Positions 50,129-57,845 of a stretch of DNA of 64,000 nt are shown piece after piece. Under the pieces are notes generated by a model that saw nothing but the letters and a program-made list of their open reading frames with translations, had not been told where the DNA came from and ran no database searches. The translations under genes were made by a program, and so were the position numbers. The stretch lies in contig CALHYX010000032.1 of the NCBI GenBank assembly GCA_938041035.1, positions 1 to 64,000 on the forward strand, read 5' to 3'. The stretch's first letter is position 1, and each line of letters starts with the position of its first letter. This DNA comes from an uncultured Acidimicrobiales bacterium (GTDB lineage Bacteria; Actinomycetota; Acidimicrobiia; Acidimicrobiales; SHLQ01).

Positions 50129-50506
50129 CTAGCTGGTCCGGTCGAGGAACCGCTGTCGGTCGATCACCACGCGCGTTACCCGGCCCACCGCGATCGGGCC
50201 GCGGCCATCCTCGGCGGTCACCGTGAAGGTGAGTCGGGCCCCGTCGATGCGGGCGAGTACCGCTTTCGCGGTGACGACGGCCCCCACCGCCGTCGGCTGC
50301 ACGTGATCGATCGCCACCCGCATGCCGACCGAGGTCTCGCCGACGCCCAAATGGTCGGACACGACCGCGACGCTGGCCTCTTCGCACCAGGCCAGAACAC
50401 GAGGTGTCGACAGAACCGGTACATCGCCGGAGTTGAACGCGGCCGCCGTGTCGCCCTCGCTCACGGTGTGCGACACCGTGGCCTGTAGACCCGTTTCCAG
50501 AGACAC
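50129..50506 (-). CDS. Thioesterase (FlK-like hot-dog)
   Basis: A 125-residue hot-dog fold protein starting at GTG 50506. TVSHTVSEGD, VLSTPRVLAWCEEAS, DHLGVGETSVGMRVAIDHVQPTAVG and a C-terminal VAVGRVTRVVIDRQRF match the small thioesterases related to fluoroacetyl-CoA thioesterase. TATCGT lies 7 nt before the start, so it is likely leaderless. It probably hydrolyses acyl-CoA or an acyl-protein thioester; it is the first gene of a unit with the PAP2 and dxs genes. Confidence 0.83.
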   Translation of the reverse strand: MSLETGLQATVSHTVSEGDTAAAFNSGDVPVLSTPRVLAWCEEASVAVVSDHLGVGETSVGMRVAIDHVQPTAVGAVVTAKAVLARIDGARLTFTVTAEDGRGPIAVGRVTRVVIDRQRFLDRTS

Positions 50507-50519
50507 GGCGGGTACGATA
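50507..50519 (-). promoter_or_regulatory. -10 element of a likely leaderless transcript (thioesterase)
   Basis: On the minus strand TATCGT, 7 nt, GTG at 50506; no ribosome site. Confidence 0.55.
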
Positions 50520-50540
50520 AGCCCAACTTCTGACCAGCGC

Positions 50541-50600
50541 CAACACTGCTCACAACACCGCTGACAACACCGCTCACAACACCGCTCACAACACTGCAGA
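50541..50600. repeat. 12-bp tandem repeat, five copies, upstream of tldD
   Basis: CAACACCGCTCA and near copies occur exactly five times (50541, 50553, 50565, 50577, 50589), ending 17 nt before the tldD start and inside the divergent spacer with the thioesterase gene. Confidence 0.9.
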
Positions 50601-50617
50601 AAGAAAGACAGGCCGTC

Positions 50618-52033
50618 ATGACCGAATCCCTGCTCGTCGACGAACCGGTGGTGGCCGCCGCCCTCGACCGGGCCCTTCGCACCGGCGGAGAGTTCGCCGA
50701 GGTCTTCGTCGAGGACAAGCGGTCCTCGTCGGGCCTCCTGGACGACGGCAAGGTCGAGGAGCTCACGTCCGGGCGCGACCGCGGCGCCGGCATCCGGGTG
50801 GTCGTCGGCGAATCCACCGGGTTTGCCCACACCGCGGACCTGTCCGAGGCCGGGCTGTTGGCCGCTGCTGAGGCCGCCGCGGCGGCGGCCCGCGGGGGCA
50901 GCGGTGGCGTGACCCGGGTCGATCTCGACCGCACGCCCACCTCGCCCGCTCCGATCGAGACCTATCCCGAGGCCGTCGCCAAGGCGACCAAGGTCGGTCT
51001 GCTCACCCAGGCCGACGAAGCCGCCCGCTCCGCCGAGGGCAATGCGGCCGGATCCATCGCCCAGGTGATGGCGCGCTATGGCGACAGCCGGCGCCGGATC
51101 CAGGTCGCCAACTCCGACGGTCTGCTCGCCACCGACGACCAGGTGAAGACGTTGTTCTCGGTCTCGTGCGTCGCCGTGGGCGATTCCGGCATGCAGACCG
51201 GCCGCGAGAGCCGAGGCCACACCATTGGCTTCGAACTGTTCGACCGCTACGACGTGGAGGAATTGGCCCGCTCTGCGGCGCAGCGAGCGCTCACCAAGCT
51301 CCAGGCTCGTCCCGCGCCGAGCGGGGCCATGCCCGTCGTCGTCGGCCCCGGTGGCGGCGGTGTCTTGTTCCACGAGGCGTGCGGCCATGGCCTCGAAGCC
51401 GATCTGGTCGCCAAGTCCGCCTCCGTCTTCGCCGGACGCGTCGGCGAACTGGTGGCCTCGCCTTCGGTCACCCTGATCGACGACGGCACCATGGGCGGCG
51501 AGTGGGGCCATTTCGCCATCGACGACGAAGGCCGGCCGGCCCAGCGCAACGTGTTGATCCAGGACGGCATCCTCACCGACTACATGTGGGACCACCTGCG
51601 CGCTCGCAAAGAGGGCCGTCCGAGTTCGGGCAACGGTCGCCGCGAGAGCTACAAGCACCTGCCGATGGTGCGCATGACCAACACCTACATCGCCAACGGA
51701 TCCGACACGCCGGCCGACATCATCGCGTCGACTCCGAACGGCGTGTACGTGAAACAACTCGGCGGCGGCCAGGTCAACACCGCCACCGGCGACTTCGTGT
51801 TCGGTATGACCGAGGCCTACCTCATCACCGACGGTGAGATCGGCGAGCCGTTGCGCGAGGGCAACCTCATCGGCAACGGCCCCGAGGTGCTCACTCGCAT
51901 CGACGCCCTGGGCAACGACTTCGCCATGGGTTCGCCCGGCACCTGTGGCAAAGACGGCCAGGGGGTACCGGTCGGCGACGGTACGCCGACCCTGCGGGTC
52001 GAGAGCCTGACCATCGGCGGCACCGCGGCGTGA
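50618..52033 (+). CDS. tldD: TldD metalloprotease
   Basis: A 471-residue protease subunit. The zinc-binding HEACGH lies at residues 252-257, and the conserved late region GTMGGEWGHFAIDDEGRPAQRN is present. TldD works with TldE as a heterodimeric protease that trims unfolded peptides, as in microcin maturation or removal of modified peptides. The stop overlaps the next start by 4 nt. It is first in a three-gene coupled run with two TldE-like genes; no peptide-precursor gene is seen nearby. Confidence 0.92.
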   Translation: MTESLLVDEPVVAAALDRALRTGGEFAEVFVEDKRSSSGLLDDGKVEELTSGRDRGAGIRVVVGESTGFAHTADLSEAGLLAAAEAAAAAARGGSGGVTRVDLDRTPTSPAPIETYPEAVAKATKVGLLTQADEAARSAEGNAAGSIAQVMARYGDSRRRIQVANSDGLLATDDQVKTLFSVSCVAVGDSGMQTGRESRGHTIGFELFDRYDVEELARSAAQRALTKLQARPAPSGAMPVVVGPGGGGVLFHEACGHGLEADLVAKSASVFAGRVGELVASPSVTLIDDGTMGGEWGHFAIDDEGRPAQRNVLIQDGILTDYMWDHLRARKEGRPSSGNGRRESYKHLPMVRMTNTYIANGSDTPADIIASTPNGVYVKQLGGGQVNTATGDFVFGMTEAYLITDGEIGEPLREGNLIGNGPEVLTRIDALGNDFAMGSPGTCGKDGQGVPVGDGTPTLRVESLTIGGTAA

Positions 52034-53370
52034 GCGAACTTCTCCAGCTGGTCGAACGGGTCGCCGGTTGGGCGAACGACGGCGAGCAGATCGAAGCGGT
52101 AGGCGTGCGCGGTGGCGACACCGAGGTGCGCGCGTACGACGGCGAGGTCGAGTCGCTGTCGTCGGCCCAGACCCAGGGTGTCGGTATCCGGGTGATCGCC
52201 GATCAGCGCCAGGGGTTCGCCTACGCCGGCACGTTCGACATCGACGTGCTCGAGGAGACGCTCGCCGAGGCGCGCGACAACGCCACCTTCGGCACGCCCG
52301 ATGAATTCCTCGGGCTTGCCGAACCCGATGGCGTCGCCCCCGCAGAGCTGGATCTGTTCGACCCCGAAGCATCGCGGTTCCCCACCGATCGCAAGGTCGA
52401 CATGGCCCTGGCGCTCGAGCGAGCGGTCCTGGCCGCCGACCCGCGCATCACCGGTATCGAGTCCGCGGAGTTTGTCGACAGCGAGAGCGAGTCGGCCGTG
52501 GCCACCAACACCGGCATCCGGGCCCAGAGCCGCGAGACCAACTGCTACTTGTCGGCGTCCGCGCTCGCCGAGGAATCCGGCGAAACCCAGACCGGGTTCG
52601 GGTTCTCCGTCGGGCGGTCGCCCGAGGGCCTCGACATCGATCGGGCCGCCGCCGACGCCGCGGAACGGGCCACCCGCCTGCTCGGCGCGGTCAAGCCGAG
52701 TACCGAGCGGCTCACGGTCGTGTTCGATCCCTTCGTCACCGCGCAGTTCCTCGGCATCCTGGGGTTCACGCTCTCCGGCGAAGCCGTGCTGAAGGGTCGC
52801 TCGATGTTTGCCGACCGGCTCGGCGAGGAGGTGGCCTCACCGCTCATCACCTTGACCGATGACCCCACCAACGTGCAGGCGTTCACCGCAACGACCTCCG
52901 ACGGCGAGGGCCTGGCCACCCGGCGCAACCCGCTGATCGAGGCGGGTCGTCTGAGCACCTTCGTGCACAACACCTACACCGCTCGCCGATCCGGGACCAT
53001 CTCCACCGGCTCGGCGGTGCGCGGGTACTCGAGCACGCCGACCGTCGGCACCATGGCCGTCTCGCTCTCGCCCGGCGATCGCAGTCAGGCCGAGCTCATC
53101 GCCGATATCGACAACGGACTGCTCGTGCAGGGCGTCGCCGGGCTGCACTCGGGGGTCAACCCGGTGAGCGGCGACTTCTCGACCGGTGCCGAGGGCGTGC
53201 GCATTCGCAACGGTGCGGTCGCCGAGCCGGTGCGCGAGTTCACCATTGCCTCCACCATCCAACGCATGCTGCACGACGTGCAGGCGGTCGGCTCGGATCT
53301 GGAATGGCTGCCCATGGCGGCCTCCGGCGTCTCGCTGGTGGTGTCCGACATCACCATGTCCGGCTCGTGA
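52030..53370 (+). CDS. TldE/PmbA-family protein, first copy
   Basis: A 446-residue TldE-like subunit that lacks the HExxxH of TldD and is expected to shape the shared cavity. Typical segments are VRAYDGEVESL, VGIRVIADQRQGFAYAGTFD, LFDPEASRFPTDRKVDMALALERAV and a C-terminal GLHSGVNPVSGDFSTGAEG. The GTG start overlaps the tldD stop (GTGA). It is about 45% alike by eye to the second copy in key motifs, so it is a diverged paralogue and not a fresh duplicate. One copy may be a partner of TldD while the other has another role. Confidence 0.9.
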   Translation: MSELLQLVERVAGWANDGEQIEAVGVRGGDTEVRAYDGEVESLSSAQTQGVGIRVIADQRQGFAYAGTFDIDVLEETLAEARDNATFGTPDEFLGLAEPDGVAPAELDLFDPEASRFPTDRKVDMALALERAVLAADPRITGIESAEFVDSESESAVATNTGIRAQSRETNCYLSASALAEESGETQTGFGFSVGRSPEGLDIDRAAADAAERATRLLGAVKPSTERLTVVFDPFVTAQFLGILGFTLSGEAVLKGRSMFADRLGEEVASPLITLTDDPTNVQAFTATTSDGEGLATRRNPLIEAGRLSTFVHNTYTARRSGTISTGSAVRGYSSTPTVGTMAVSLSPGDRSQAELIADIDNGLLVQGVAGLHSGVNPVSGDFSTGAEGVRIRNGAVAEPVREFTIASTIQRMLHDVQAVGSDLEWLPMAASGVSLVVSDITMSGS

Positions 53371-54713
53371 GCAAACCTCCCCTTCAACAGCTGGCCGACG
53401 ACCTCGTCGCCCAGTCCCAACCCGGCGAGCAGCTCGAGGTGTACGTCGCCCAGGGCAGCTCGACCTCGGTGCGGGCCTACGACGGCGAGGTCGAGGCCTT
53501 CACCGTCGCCGAAAGCCGCGGGGTTGGCGTCCGGGTGATCGTCGACGGCCGGCAGGGCTTTGCCCACGCCGGTTCGCACGACCGCGAGATCATCGCCGAC
53601 GCACTGGCCGAGGCCCGCGACAACGCGGCCTTCGGTGAACCCGACGAGCACGCGGGGCTCGCCGAACCCGACGGCGTCGACGCCGTGGTCCACGACATGT
53701 GGCGCGACGAGGTGGCGGCGATGGACCCGGTCGACAAGATCGCCATGGCGATCGAGCTCGAGCGGCGCGTCGTCGGTGCCGATCCGCGCATCTCCGGCAT
53801 CCGCACGGCCTCCTACGGCGACTCCGCCGGCGAGGTGGCTATTGCGTCGACCGCCGGCATCAGCATCTATGACCGCGGCACCGCCGCGTCGTTGGGCGTG
53901 CAGGCCCTGGCGCGAGAGGGTGACGAAACCCAGACCGGCTACGGCTTCGATGTCGCCCGCGCCCCCGGAGATCTCGATCTGGCCAAAGCGGCGGCCGACG
54001 CCGTCGACCGGGCCACGCGCATGCTCGGCGCAACCCAGCCGCAGACCGCGTCGGTGGCCGTCGTCCTCGAACCGCGCATCGCGGCGTCCGTGCTCGGCAT
54101 CGTGGGGGGCATGCTCAGCGGAACCCGCGTCGCCAAGGGCCGGTCGCCGTTCGGCGAGCGCGTGGGCGAAGAGATCGCCAGCCCGCTGCTGACGCTGGTC
54201 GACGACCCCACCGACCCCGACTCGTTCGGGGCCGACAGCTACGACGGCGAGGGCCTGGCGTGTCGTCGGGTCGATCTCATCTCGGGTGGCGTACTCGATG
54301 GTTTCCTCCACGATTCGTGGAGTGCCCGGCGGACGGGAGTGGCTTCGACGGCCTCGGCGCTTCGCGGGTATCGCAGCACGCCCGGCGCCGGCGCCCGGGC
54401 CCTGGCGGTTACGCCGGGCTCCGGTTCGGTCGAGGAACTGATCGCCGCCGTCGACGACGGCGTACTCGTACAGTCCGTTTCGGGCCTGCACTCCGGTGTG
54501 AACGCCGTTTCCGGAGATTTTTCGGTCGGCATCGAGGGTCTTCGGATCCGCGATGGCGCGACGGCCGAAGCGGTGCGCGAGGCCACCCTCGGAGCGACCG
54601 TGCAACGACTGTTGTTGCAGGTGAGAGCGGTCGGCGGTGAGGTTGAACGGCAACCGGGTGGGACCGCCGCCTGTGCCCTGGTGATCGATGATTTGGCCAT
54701 GGGCGGCTCGTGA
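53367..54713 (+). CDS. TldE/PmbA-family protein, second copy
   Basis: A 448-residue TldE-like protein whose GTG start overlaps the stop of the first TldE by 4 nt. It carries VRAYDGEVEAF, GVGVRVIVDGRQGFAHAGSHD, DDPTDPDSFGADSYDGEGLACR and GLHSGVNAVSGDFSVGIEG. Like its neighbour it has no HExxxH. Its C-terminal ALVIDDLAMGGS ends the same way as the first copy (VVSDITMSGS). Two TldE paralogues with one TldD in a single operon is unusual and may give alternative heterodimers. Confidence 0.88.
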   Translation: MSKPPLQQLADDLVAQSQPGEQLEVYVAQGSSTSVRAYDGEVEAFTVAESRGVGVRVIVDGRQGFAHAGSHDREIIADALAEARDNAAFGEPDEHAGLAEPDGVDAVVHDMWRDEVAAMDPVDKIAMAIELERRVVGADPRISGIRTASYGDSAGEVAIASTAGISIYDRGTAASLGVQALAREGDETQTGYGFDVARAPGDLDLAKAAADAVDRATRMLGATQPQTASVAVVLEPRIAASVLGIVGGMLSGTRVAKGRSPFGERVGEEIASPLLTLVDDPTDPDSFGADSYDGEGLACRRVDLISGGVLDGFLHDSWSARRTGVASTASALRGYRSTPGAGARALAVTPGSGSVEELIAAVDDGVLVQSVSGLHSGVNAVSGDFSVGIEGLRIRDGATAEAVREATLGATVQRLLLQVRAVGGEVERQPGGTAACALVIDDLAMGGS

Positions 54714-54811
54714 GCCGAACGAATCATTTCGGTGCGGCTCCAACCCTTGGCGGGCGTGCCGATGGATACTGGTTCCGTACGCGCCGTTCTCCGGCTGACC
54801 GACAGGTGCTC

Positions 54812-54931
54812 ATGGCTTCCCCCGATTCCCCGCTGACCCGATGGCTTGATCGCGTCGCCCGCCTGCTCTTTGGTCAGCCCGAGCCGCGCCCGATCCCCGT
54901 CCGCGACGACGAGCACCGCCGGCGTCGCTGA
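54812..54931 (+). CDS. Very small protein coupled to uppP
   Basis: A 39-residue polypeptide (ATG 54812) that ends in a run of arginines and whose TGA shares one base with the uppP ATG (TGATG). A longer form from GTG 54710 overlaps the tldE stop and has 73 residues. Amphipathic segment LTRWLDRVARLLFG precedes a basic tail. It may be only a leader peptide that couples uppP translation to the tld genes. Not recognised. Confidence 0.45.
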   Translation: MASPDSPLTRWLDRVARLLFGQPEPRPIPVRDDEHRRRR

Positions 54932-55740
54932 TGTCGGTTTTCGAGGCGATCGTCCTCGGCATTGTTCAAGGGCTCGGGGAGTTCCTGCCCATCTCGTCGT
55001 CGGGCCATCTCGAACTCGCCCGGTGGGCGTTCGGGTGGCAGTTCGAAGACGCCGATCTCGAGGGGTCCTTCGACGTCGCCGTGCACCTCGGCACGCTGGT
55101 GGCCGTCCTGATCTATTTCCGGGCCGACGTGCTGCGGTACGCCAAGGCCGGTCTCGGCTGGTTGTTCACGCGGGAACGACCGCTCGACGAGGATCAACGG
55201 GTGTCGTGGCTGTTGCTCGCCTCGATGATCCCGGCTTCGATCAGCGGGGTGCTGCTAGAGGAGTTTTTGTCGACCGACCGAATCTGGTTGATCGCCCTGG
55301 CGCTGATCTTCGGCGGCCTCGTACTGCTTTGGGCCGACCGCCGCTCCGGAACCCGTCCGGTGGGCGACTTCTCGCTTCGCGATGCGCTGAGCATGGGTAT
55401 CGGCCAGGCGCTCGCGCTCCAGCCGGGTGTGTCGCGCTCGGGGGCCACGATTACGGTCGGTCGGGCGCTTGGCTTCAGCCGCGACGCGGCCGCCCGGATC
55501 GCGTTCTTGATGAGCATCCCGATCATCGCCGGCGCCGGTCTGTACAAGGGCCTGGGGGCGAGCATTCCGAGCGACTTCGTCGTGCCGTTTCTCGCCGGCA
55601 TGGCTTCGGCGGCCATCACCGGCTACATCGCCATCTGGGGCACGATGCGGCTGATCCGCACGAAGTCGTTTACCCCGTTCGTGATCTATCGGGTGGTCAT
55701 CGGTGTCGTCGTGCTGATCGCGCTGGCCGCCGGCGCCTAG
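54931..55740 (+). CDS. uppP: Undecaprenyl-diphosphatase
   Basis: This 269-residue membrane enzyme recycles undecaprenyl pyrophosphate to the monophosphate for cell-wall synthesis and confers bacitracin resistance. GLGEFLPISSSGHLEL at the N-terminus and PGVSRSGATITVGRALG around residue 165 are the two catalytic motifs. About eight transmembrane segments are visible. It follows the tld genes in the same direction and converges with the SAF-domain gene. Confidence 0.95.
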   Translation: MSVFEAIVLGIVQGLGEFLPISSSGHLELARWAFGWQFEDADLEGSFDVAVHLGTLVAVLIYFRADVLRYAKAGLGWLFTRERPLDEDQRVSWLLLASMIPASISGVLLEEFLSTDRIWLIALALIFGGLVLLWADRRSGTRPVGDFSLRDALSMGIGQALALQPGVSRSGATITVGRALGFSRDAAARIAFLMSIPIIAGAGLYKGLGASIPSDFVVPFLAGMASAAITGYIAIWGTMRLIRTKSFTPFVIYRVVIGVVVLIALAAGA

Positions 55741-55759
55741 CTGAGCTTCCAGCGGCCGG

Positions 55760-56431
55760 TCACCGAAGGGTGACCACCACCTCGCCGGTGCTGACGGCCG
55801 ACGCCACCCGTTCCGCGTCGGCCTGGGCGACCGCGATCACCGCCCGCTGATCGTCGACGCTGACCACGACCGCGTTGGTGGTGAGCACCCGGCCCGATCG
55901 GCCGACGACTTCGTTGCCGGTGGTCACGAGTCCGACCACATCGACCCGATCACCCACGGCGAGCGGTGGCGTGGCGGGGCCGAGCGCCAGGCCGATGCCG
56001 CGATGACCCGCGGGGACTGCGCCGGTTCCGCCGAGCAGACGGTGATCGACCACGATTTCGCCGAGTCCGATGTCGCTGCGGGCGATCCGTCCGGCCGGGT
56101 TGGTCTGCACCGCCCCCTCCGGCCAGAGGTGCCGGGGCGCCTCGACGCGGCGAAGATCGTCGGCGTCGAGCGTGGCGCCGGCCCCAACCGGTGCGTCGGT
56201 GACCCAGACGGTGACCGGCCGCCCCCAGGATTCGGCCGCCCGGTCGGCTCGACTCTGCGCCCGCGCGACCGCCAGACCGGCCGCGGTGGCCAGAACGGCC
56301 GCCAGCAACCAGTACCCGAGCCGGTGGCGGCCGAAGAACCGGCGCAGCCGGGCGAACACCACTCGGCCGATCGCGGGACGAAATCGAGCCGGGCGACCGG
56401 CGTGACGGGCATAGCGACGATGAGAACGCAC
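55760..56431 (-). CDS. SAF-domain protein (CpaB/RcpC-like)
   Basis: A 223-residue protein with a basic N-terminus, one transmembrane helix (about residues 40-60, LGYWLLAAVLATAAGLAVA) and a SAF domain (VGAGATLDADDLRRVEAP, VPAGHRGIGLALG, LAVGDRVDVVGLV, VSAVSTGEVVVTLR). This is the architecture of CpaB/RcpC Flp-pilus assembly proteins; no other pilus gene is nearby, so the specific role is unassigned. GTG start at 56431. It lies 113 bp after the FmdB gene in the same direction. Confidence 0.85.
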   Translation of the reverse strand: MRSHRRYARHAGRPARFRPAIGRVVFARLRRFFGRHRLGYWLLAAVLATAAGLAVARAQSRADRAAESWGRPVTVWVTDAPVGAGATLDADDLRRVEAPRHLWPEGAVQTNPAGRIARSDIGLGEIVVDHRLLGGTGAVPAGHRGIGLALGPATPPLAVGDRVDVVGLVTTGNEVVGRSGRVLTTNAVVVSVDDQRAVIAVAQADAERVASAVSTGEVVVTLR

Positions 56432-56544
56432 TCCACAGAACTCCCTTGCGGCGCGCCCGGTGGGGCGCGGGTCGGAGGGGGATGTGGGTTGGCGGGGACG
56501 GTTGGGGGAGGTGGTGGGGGCGGACCCGGGCGATGGCCGCCGGG

Positions 56545-56958
56545 TCAGCTGGAGGCCTTGGTGCCCTTTTTCGCGTCGCCTGAGGTCTTTGTGTCGCTCT
56601 TCTTCGAGTCGCTCTTCTTGGAATCGCTCGTCGTGTCGCTCTTTTTCGAATCGCCCGAGGTGTCGCTGCTCGACGAAGTCGCCGCCGAATCGCCGGTACC
56701 CGCGGATTCGTCGGTCGCCTTCGCCTTCGACGCGGCCCCGGCGCCGTGATCGTTCTTGTAGAAGCCGTCACCCTTGAACGAGATGCCCACTTTGGAGAAC
56801 ACCTTGACGACCTTGCCCTTGCCGGGGCTCGAGCAGGCTGTCGCGACCGGGCCGCCGCTCCGTTTTCCCGGGCATTTCTTCAGCGTGTCGTCGCTGAATG
56901 ACTGTTGAAACTCGAAGTCCACGCCGCAGGTTTCGCAGCGATAGTCATACGTTGGCAT
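56545..56958 (-). CDS. FmdB-type zinc-ribbon protein with long tail
   Basis: A 137-residue protein that starts MPTYDYRCETCG with a zinc ribbon (CETC and CPGK...C at residues about 8-45), typical of the FmdB/YfhF family of unknown or regulatory role. After about residue 75 it continues into a low-complexity tail rich in Ser, Asp, Lys (repeated DSKKSD), about 60 residues longer than most family members. Start set at 56958 by a consensus -10 (TATGAT) 6 nt upstream. Confidence 0.85.
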   Translation of the reverse strand: MPTYDYRCETCGVDFEFQQSFSDDTLKKCPGKRSGGPVATACSSPGKGKVVKVFSKVGISFKGDGFYKNDHGAGAASKAKATDESAGTGDSAATSSSSDTSGDSKKSDTTSDSKKSDSKKSDTKTSGDAKKGTKASS

Positions 56959-56970
56959 CGGGCCATCATA
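56959..56970 (-). promoter_or_regulatory. Strong promoter of a leaderless gene (FmdB-type)
   Basis: TATGAT, 6 nt, ATG at 56958 on the minus strand; TTTCAC lies 16 nt before the -10 as a fair -35. The best promoter in the window by consensus. Confidence 0.7.
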
Positions 56971-57068
56971 GAAGATTTCCAGAAATGTGAAATTCGGCGT
57001 GACGAAAGTGTCGCCGCCGGAGTCCAAGGTTTGATGACCGTTTCGTTCCCCCGCACCACCCGGCGATC

Positions 57069-57653
57069 ATGACCGGACTCGAGCTCCTCACCGGCGCCGC
57101 CCTGGTGGCCATCGCGTACGTGATCGGCATGTTTCCGTCCGCACTGTTGATCGCTGGTCGCGACATCACCTCGCAGGGCTCGGGCAACCCGGGCGCTTCC
57201 AACACCCTGCGGGTGGCCGGCCAAAAGGCGGGAGCGTTCGTCCTGGGTCTCGACATGGCCAAGGGGCTGGTGCCCACCCTCGTCGCCCTGGTGGTGGCCG
57301 GTCGGTCGGTTGCCGCACTGTGCTGGCTGGCGGCGGTCGCCGGGCACGTGTTTCCCGCCGCCCGGCACTTTCGCGGCGGCAAAGGCGTGGCCACCGGTGG
57401 CGGGGGAGCCGTCGTGTTGTTTCCCCTCGTGGGCGCGGTACTGGCGGTGCTCTTCGTGCTCGTCGCCAAAGTGGGCCGCAAGGCATCGGTGGGCTCGCTC
57501 GTCATCGCGGTCGGTTTGGTCATCGGCGTGGTCGCGACCGGGCGGCCGCTGGGGGAGATCGGTGTGAGTGCCGTGGTGGCGACCCTCGTGGTAGCCCGGC
57601 ATCGGCACAACATTGTGCGTCTTTTGCGCCGCGAGGAAGCTTCGATACTCTAG
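57069..57653 (+). CDS. plsY: Glycerol-3-phosphate acyltransferase
   Basis: This 194-residue membrane enzyme transfers an acyl group from acyl-phosphate to glycerol-3-phosphate, the first step of phospholipid synthesis. GSGNPGASNTLR (motif 1), LDMAKG (motif 2) and HVFPAARHFRGGKGVAT (motif 3) are all present, with RHRHNIVRLL at the C-terminus. About five hydrophobic segments match the family. It is divergent from the FmdB gene. Confidence 0.93.
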   Translation: MTGLELLTGAALVAIAYVIGMFPSALLIAGRDITSQGSGNPGASNTLRVAGQKAGAFVLGLDMAKGLVPTLVALVVAGRSVAALCWLAAVAGHVFPAARHFRGGKGVATGGGGAVVLFPLVGAVLAVLFVLVAKVGRKASVGSLVIAVGLVIGVVATGRPLGEIGVSAVVATLVVARHRHNIVRLLRREEASIL

Positions 57654-57658
57654 GAGTT

Positions 57659-57687
57659 CTCTGCGCGCGTGAAATGAGCACGCAGAG
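57659..57687. terminator. Stem-loop after plsY
   Basis: CTCTGCG and CGCAGAG pair across a 15-nt centre (with an inner GCGTG/CACGC alternative). It lies 5 bp after the plsY stop; no T-run. A weak terminator or a leader element for galU. Confidence 0.35.
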
Positions 57688-57845
57688 TGTTCACAACGGG
57701 CGCGACTTTCTGTCGATGTCCGACGTCTTACAAACGTTGGTCATGGTTTCCCTTGGACTGGAGGGATCGATGGGCGACAATTGCTTCGGCGAACCACAGT
57801 GCGCGTCGATACGACGATCAAGCCACTTTTGAAGAGGATCCCCCT

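Noticed and set aside
50541..50600. CRISPR-like array upstream of tldD
   Set aside because: The units are 12 bp, contiguous and without spacers, so this is a plain tandem repeat. No cas genes are present.
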